Below, piece by piece: positions 20,852-24,901 of a stretch of 24,901 bases of DNA. The notes beneath the pieces are model-generated. The model was not told where the DNA came from. It searched no databases and saw only the letters and a program-made list of their open reading frames with translations. The translations under genes and the position numbers were made by a program. Position 1 is the first letter of the stretch, and each line of letters begins with the position of its first letter. The stretch is from Didymodactylos carnosus. Lineage: Eukaryota; Rotifera; Eurotatoria; Philodinida; Philodinidae. Location: NCBI GenBank assembly GCA_905250885.1, contig CAJNOQ010002332.1, forward strand, positions 1-24,901, in the 5' to 3' direction.

Positions 20852-22418
20852 GGTAAGTTGACGAAAATTCAAAATTTTCAGTCTGTTTATTTTGTAAATT
20901 TATACATGATTAGACAGAGATCAACGAGCTGAATCAGAATATGTATGTTTCATTCTTTGAAAAAATTCTTTTAAGGTCAAAAATGTAAGAAAACTGATAT
21001 TTTTTAAATAGTAAAAAATAGCCTAAAGTTTAAAGACAAGCAGAAAACTCTGATTTATTGTTGTTTCATAACTTTAAAAGTATTTTTTTGTTATTATACA
21101 TTAAAACTGAATCTAAAAAATACACTTTTAAGGTTATTCAGATATCATATGGCCATAAAAAATTTAAAGTTTTCCCGAATGGTCAAAACTGCTCACCTGG
21201 CAAATGAATCAACTTCTGCTAGTTAGGAGACGAAGCCAGAATTTCTGTAGCTATGTAGTCTTTACATAACCAGAAAAAAGTTAAGTATCCTGTTTTTGAG
21301 AAATTTTTTCTTCGCTGAAATATAGTTGTTTCTAAGCACCTTAGCTACAACCAAGGAAACACACTCGTATTTTGCAGTTTTTGCCGTCAAACTTCCATTC
21401 TTTTTGCAAAATCAGTGTCATACTTGGAATCAGTATCAAAAACTGAATTGATGTGTGTTCCAGATTTTGCGGGTAACTTTGATTTTTTCCGAACTTTTCG
21501 ACTCACCAGGGAAGTACCCCAACTGATAAATCGCTTTTTGACCCAAACCTAGTGGACTATAGATAGTCGACGATGTTGATTCTGAATATCACCATGACTG
21601 CTGTTGCTAGGCCTTCAAAGACTGGTTTTCTGGAAAACCAGTTTTCAAGAAACTCTAAAGAACAACCAAAAGCTTTTTTAATGAAGCGTAATTGTAGTCT
21701 ATACATTTCTGATTAAAACGAGGCATCTCTCAGCTCTACACGACCTTTCTTTGCAAAGTTATAGGGATTTAGGGCTTTTTTTGTAAATTCTTTTTCCTTT
21801 TTCTTGCTGTAGCTCTAAGGTGACAATGAACATTTAGGGCTTTTCTTGTAAACTCTACAATTTTTCAAAGAAAGGTCGTGTAGAGCTGAGAGATGCCTCG
21901 TTTTAATCAGAAATGTATAGACTACAATTACGCTTCATTAAAAAAGCTTTTGGTTGTTCTTTTGAGTTTCTTGAAAACTGGTTTTTCAGAAAACCGGTCT
22001 TTGAAGGCCTAGCAGCAGCAGTCATGGTGATATTCGGAATCAGTATCGGCGACTACCTATAGTCCACTAGGTTTGGGTCAAAAAGCGATTTATCAGTTGG
22101 GATACTTTCCTCGTCAGATTTTTGGGAAAGAACCAAAGTTACCCCCAAACCTTGGAACGCACATCAATCAATTCAGTTTTTGATGCTGATTCCAAGTATG
22201 ATACTGGTTTTGCAAAAAGAATAGAAGTTTGACGGCGAAAACTGCAAAATACGAGTGCGTTTCCTTGGTTGTCTCTAAGGTGCTTACCTATAGTGGAAGA
22301 AACAACTATATTTCAGCGAAGAAACAAGCTTTCGGAAAAAGGATACTTAACTTTTCATCTAAACATGTATAAATTTTACAAAAATAAAAAGTGTGCAAAT
22401 TTTGAATTTCCCGCACCT
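20852..22418. mobile_element. Large palindromic foldback element, about 1.57 kb
   Basis: Long inverted arms run 21276-21758 and 21863-22355, around a loop of about 104 bp, with high but imperfect complementarity. The boundary word AAAAGTTAAGTATCC (21276-21290) pairs with 22341-22355. Further out a second block pairs: 20863-20913 with 22359-22410 (for example CATGTATAAATTT and its complement). In the right arm the two blocks are adjacent, whereas in the left arm they are separated by 362 bp (20914-21275), so the left arm has an insertion or the right a deletion. The loop holds two direct copies of ATTTAGGGCTTTT. No coding frame is evident. The relic at 2007-2217 is another copy, so this is a repeat family. 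Exact termini and target duplication are not resolved. Confidence 0.85.
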
Positions 22419-22424
22419 TATTCA

Positions 22425-22430
22425 TTTATT
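22425..22430 (-). promoter_or_regulatory. Poly(A) signal for the ceramidase-like gene
   Basis: TTTATT on the plus strand gives AATAAA on the minus strand about 93 bp past the stop codon at 22523. Another copy at 22516-22521 lies almost on the stop. Either could serve; the farther one has more usual spacing. Confidence 0.4.
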
Positions 22431-22522
22431 ATAATTGAAACAATATAATGTTGGATAACATGAATCTGAGGGACAGTAAATATCTCTAACGATTTCTCGG
22501 CAAAATATCAGTAAATTTATTC

Positions 22523-23431
22523 TTATACGAGTTTATTAATAAACGGTTCAATTCGTTCTTGACGAGAATAAAGATATATACACAATATTGAATTTGCAGC
22601 AAATATATGCCATAATGCATGCAATTGAATCATGGATTTTGGCCAACATATCGTTTTCGTTGCATCCAAGTGACCGCAAATTGCTCCAGTTGCAATGCTC
22701 AGAATAGCAACTACGAATAGCACTAGGTTATTGCTCGACAAATACATTTTTCTGGTTCTTGCAATATAAAAAATTTCAACAATAACACCTGTTAGGATCA
22801 GTATTATTGTAATCGTTTTTTCTATACCATCATAGGATTCCGGATAGTATTTGTTCTCACTGATTTTCCATAATAGGATAGAAATGAATATAAATAATAT
22901 AAGAAATACATAGATGCTTTTACGATAAACGGTTTTATTGTTCGTCGTTGATATTAACGAGGTTATTAATCGAAGTAAAGAATACATTGTTATGAATGCT
23001 ACAACCGACCACATTCCAGTTAGATCCAGTCGATGTCCCCACTGACATCGACATGAATGGTTAATAAATGTACCAAATGCATGACAAATGTTAGCAAAAC
23101 CATTTGTCCAAGATAATAAGGGAAATTGATGCAAGGTATTCTGATATGTACTACGTCTTTCTCGTTTATTTAAGTGATAATCGCCTATGCCTTTGAATAT
23201 CATATACAAACCAACAGCAAGAAAAGTAAAATCGGATAGAGCATTCATTGGTTCACGCAAGAAACGATCTGATCGATCGTATTCACAAAAGGGAATTCCA
23301 GTCACATTTATTAGTGCTTTGGTACTTGATTCAAAATGCAACCACGGATAAGTACCAGATAAAGTATATTCCAGTATAATAACGATAGACAGGAGCAGAA
23401 AAAATATGCTTATAAACACCGTCCGAAACAT
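22523..23431 (-). CDS. Alkaline ceramidase-like (CREST superfamily) seven-helix membrane protein
   Basis: A single-exon minus-strand gene of 302 residues. The N-terminus is a signal-anchor-like helix (residues 4-20), and six or so further hydrophobic segments follow, matching the seven-helix ceramidase fold. Zinc-site residues appear at the spacing known from ACER3: His125 (in FINHS), Asp136 eleven residues later (LDLTGM), and His271 with His275 four residues apart (LHALWH). The position of the conserved Ser is Thr121. Near the N-terminus FCEYD (48-52) followed by Glu60 and Asn63 in EPMN recalls the calcium-binding WCE...E..N region of alkaline ceramidases, although Trp is Phe here. Such enzymes cleave amide or ester bonds of lipids in ER/Golgi membranes using zinc. 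Whether ceramide is the true substrate is unknown, since the superfamily also contains receptors and other hydrolases. Absence of introns contrasts with hexokinase and could reflect retroposition or horizontal acquisition. Confidence 0.75.
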   Translation of the reverse strand: MFRTVFISIFFLLLSIVIILEYTLSGTYPWLHFESSTKALINVTGIPFCEYDRSDRFLREPMNALSDFTFLAVGLYMIFKGIGDYHLNKRERRSTYQNTLHQFPLLSWTNGFANICHAFGTFINHSCRCQWGHRLDLTGMWSVVAFITMYSLLRLITSLISTTNNKTVYRKSIYVFLILFIFISILLWKISENKYYPESYDGIEKTITIILILTGVIVEIFYIARTRKMYLSSNNLVLFVVAILSIATGAICGHLDATKTICWPKSMIQLHALWHIFAANSILCIYLYSRQERIEPFINKLV

Positions 23432-24325
23432 TTTTTATTTAAGATTCTCTGTACTACCTTGGTTAGAAGTCTAAGATCCAGAATTGATCCTTCATAGAGG
23501 CGAATCGCAGAGATAATGAAAAACATAAATCATGTAACGTATATGCAGTGTTTGTAAAACAGAATGAAAAGTAAATGTTTACATATAGAGTGACAAGAAG
23601 ATACTAAAAAAACAAGATATCTTACGTGCAATATTATTACAGTTAGCTGTAGTAAACGCGACTAAAGAAATTGTATCGCAAATCATAATCATTTTGTGAG
23701 TAGAATCAATATTGGAGTTCGATCTTTCTCTTTTCTACATAAGAGCGAGCGACAATTGAAGATTAAGCATTAGCTACATCTAAACGCAATATAAGTTTTG
23801 TATTATTTTGTATAAGAAAAATTACAGATCACAGCTTGACTGCCACGAACATCCAAAATTAATTCTGTACATTAGCAATAAAGATATAAAGATATTCAGA
23901 AGTTTCTTGTATATTTTACGGTTGTATGAAGCGCTTTTCATGCCAGTAGCAGGGTGTTCAGACTCTGACCTACATTCTAAGTTGCTCAGAGCTCTTTTGA
24001 ACGTTTGAGTCCGCTGACGAGAGAACTGCACCAAGTGTCCACCGTCTTTTTCATTCATCTTTGGCTCAAAAGTAGAACTTTGTAAACTATGAAAAAACCA
24101 AGAGGATTTGTATCCACGAGTCTCTAGTCAAAAGTTATCGTCGTTTTATAGAGGTCATGAATGCACTGATAAAACACGAATTTCTCTTCAACAACATGAA
24201 GTTAGCAATTAATATTCTTAACAGAACAGTTACTAAATGACTGACTATTACGTGCTCCAAAATTTCCAGCCTCAGAGTAAATCGAATTTGAACTAGTAGA
24301 CACTTTCTATCATTTTCACTTTACC
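23432..24325. other. Upstream region of the ceramidase-like gene, no gene seen
   Basis: Presumably contains the promoter of the minus-strand gene. Overlapping short frames at 23808-24008 (plus) and 23822-24058 (minus) are mutually exclusive and unremarkable. No repeats or RNA genes were recognised. Confidence 0.4.
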
Positions 24326-24901
24326 ATGCATGCATTTGAGTCAGATAGCTTCTCACCGACGTACCATTCGATTGATCGTACTTTTTAAAAGATTTGTGAA
24401 ATTCGCGCAAACAGAATGAAATTGCAGCTGAAAACGTAATTTTTTTCTATTCTGTTCGGTTTCTCTCAGCCAGCGATTTCGATTAGGGAAGGAAGGAGGG
24501 GGAAATTACTCACCTGAGAAAAAAAATTTGCTCACTCAGAAAAGTTGAAGTCCTTTTTTCTTGTTTTTTTGGTTATCAACTAAATTTTTTTGAGTAAAAA
24601 GGATGAAAAATGTACTCAGAAAACTTTTTGGAGTTACTCTATAAAAACTTCCTCCCTTGCCAAAGTTATATCGAAAATGCTGCTCTCAGCGTTGACTTTG
24701 TTGACAGGGGATGCTGGTTGTATTATTACACCATAAGAAAGGACGAATATTTAAGAGAGAGAAGAAAAAACAATAATTACGATCAACTGAATGGTACGTC
24801 GGTGAGAAGCTATCTGACTCAAATGCATGCATCGTAATGCCCCCCTCCTTCCTTCCCTAATCGAAATCGCTGGCTGAGAGAAACCGAACAGAATAGAAAA
24901 A
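24326..24901. repeat. Two interleaved perfect inverted repeats, cut by the window end
   Basis: Block A (24326-24369, 44 bp) is exactly reverse-complemented at 24789-24832. Block B (24442-24502, 61 bp) is exactly reverse-complemented at 24841-24901, ending at the window edge. The order is A, B, A', B', so the two pairs cross and cannot form one simple hairpin. A and B are 72 bp apart, while A' and B' are only 8 bp apart. A weaker match extends A by about 12 bp toward B. Perfect identity over 105 bp points to recent origin. The region is probably the end of a foldback or MITE-like element continuing beyond the window. The open frame 24610-24837 runs through it and is not considered a gene. Confidence 0.85.

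Noticed and set aside
24014-24030. CTGACGAG, as in a hammerhead ribozyme core
   Set aside because: No GAAA follows at a stem II distance and no flanking stems pair.
24610-24837. 75-codon frame near the right edge
   Set aside because: Its C-terminal third lies within inverted repeat A', so it is a by-product of the repeat.

Overview
The window is eukaryotic nuclear DNA from an AT-rich animal genome. The main evidence is a hexokinase gene broken by GT-AG introns, many only about 57-66 bp long. The other intact genes are a single-exon R-S-E type ADP-ribosyltransferase and a single-exon seven-helix ceramidase-like protein. Small baseline introns, abundant short foldback DNA elements and an intracellular-type mono-ADP-ribosyltransferase fit a bdelloid rotifer (Adineta/Rotaria type). 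That assignment is inference from gene style, not proof.

Layout. 1-2900 is repeat territory: a T-rich stretch, a frameshifted integrase relic (288-1147), short repeats, a clean hAT-type MITE (1585-1805, perfect 15-bp TIRs, 8-bp target duplication), and a decayed copy (2007-2217) of a palindromic element that recurs at 20.9-22.4 kb. 2947-3834 is the ADP-ribosyltransferase. 3835-7518 is non-coding and carries a TTAA-flanked piggyBac-like MITE (5521-5743) and a TA-flanked MITE (5970-6362).

7519-15081 is hexokinase, reconstructed here as 14 exons whose phases all agree and give a 513-residue protein. An alternative 3' end, exons 18875-18899 and 18991-19058, is also in phase with exon 13 and gives a 512-residue protein. 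The enlarged introns hold a 3.1-kb insert with a GC-rich island, a 131-bp tandem duplication and a 936-bp foldback element; the remaining introns are near 60 bp.

20222-20776 is an unrecognised 184-codon ORF. 20852-22418 is a large palindromic element. 22523-23431 (minus strand) is the CREST/alkaline-ceramidase-like membrane protein. 24326-24901 has two perfect, interleaved inverted repeats (44 and 61 bp), the outer one cut by the window edge. The protein-coding genes show no shared pathway: hexokinase is core glycolysis, the ceramidase-like protein belongs to a lipid hydrolase superfamily, and the ADP-ribosyltransferase modifies proteins. No rRNA, tRNA or CRISPR feature was found.
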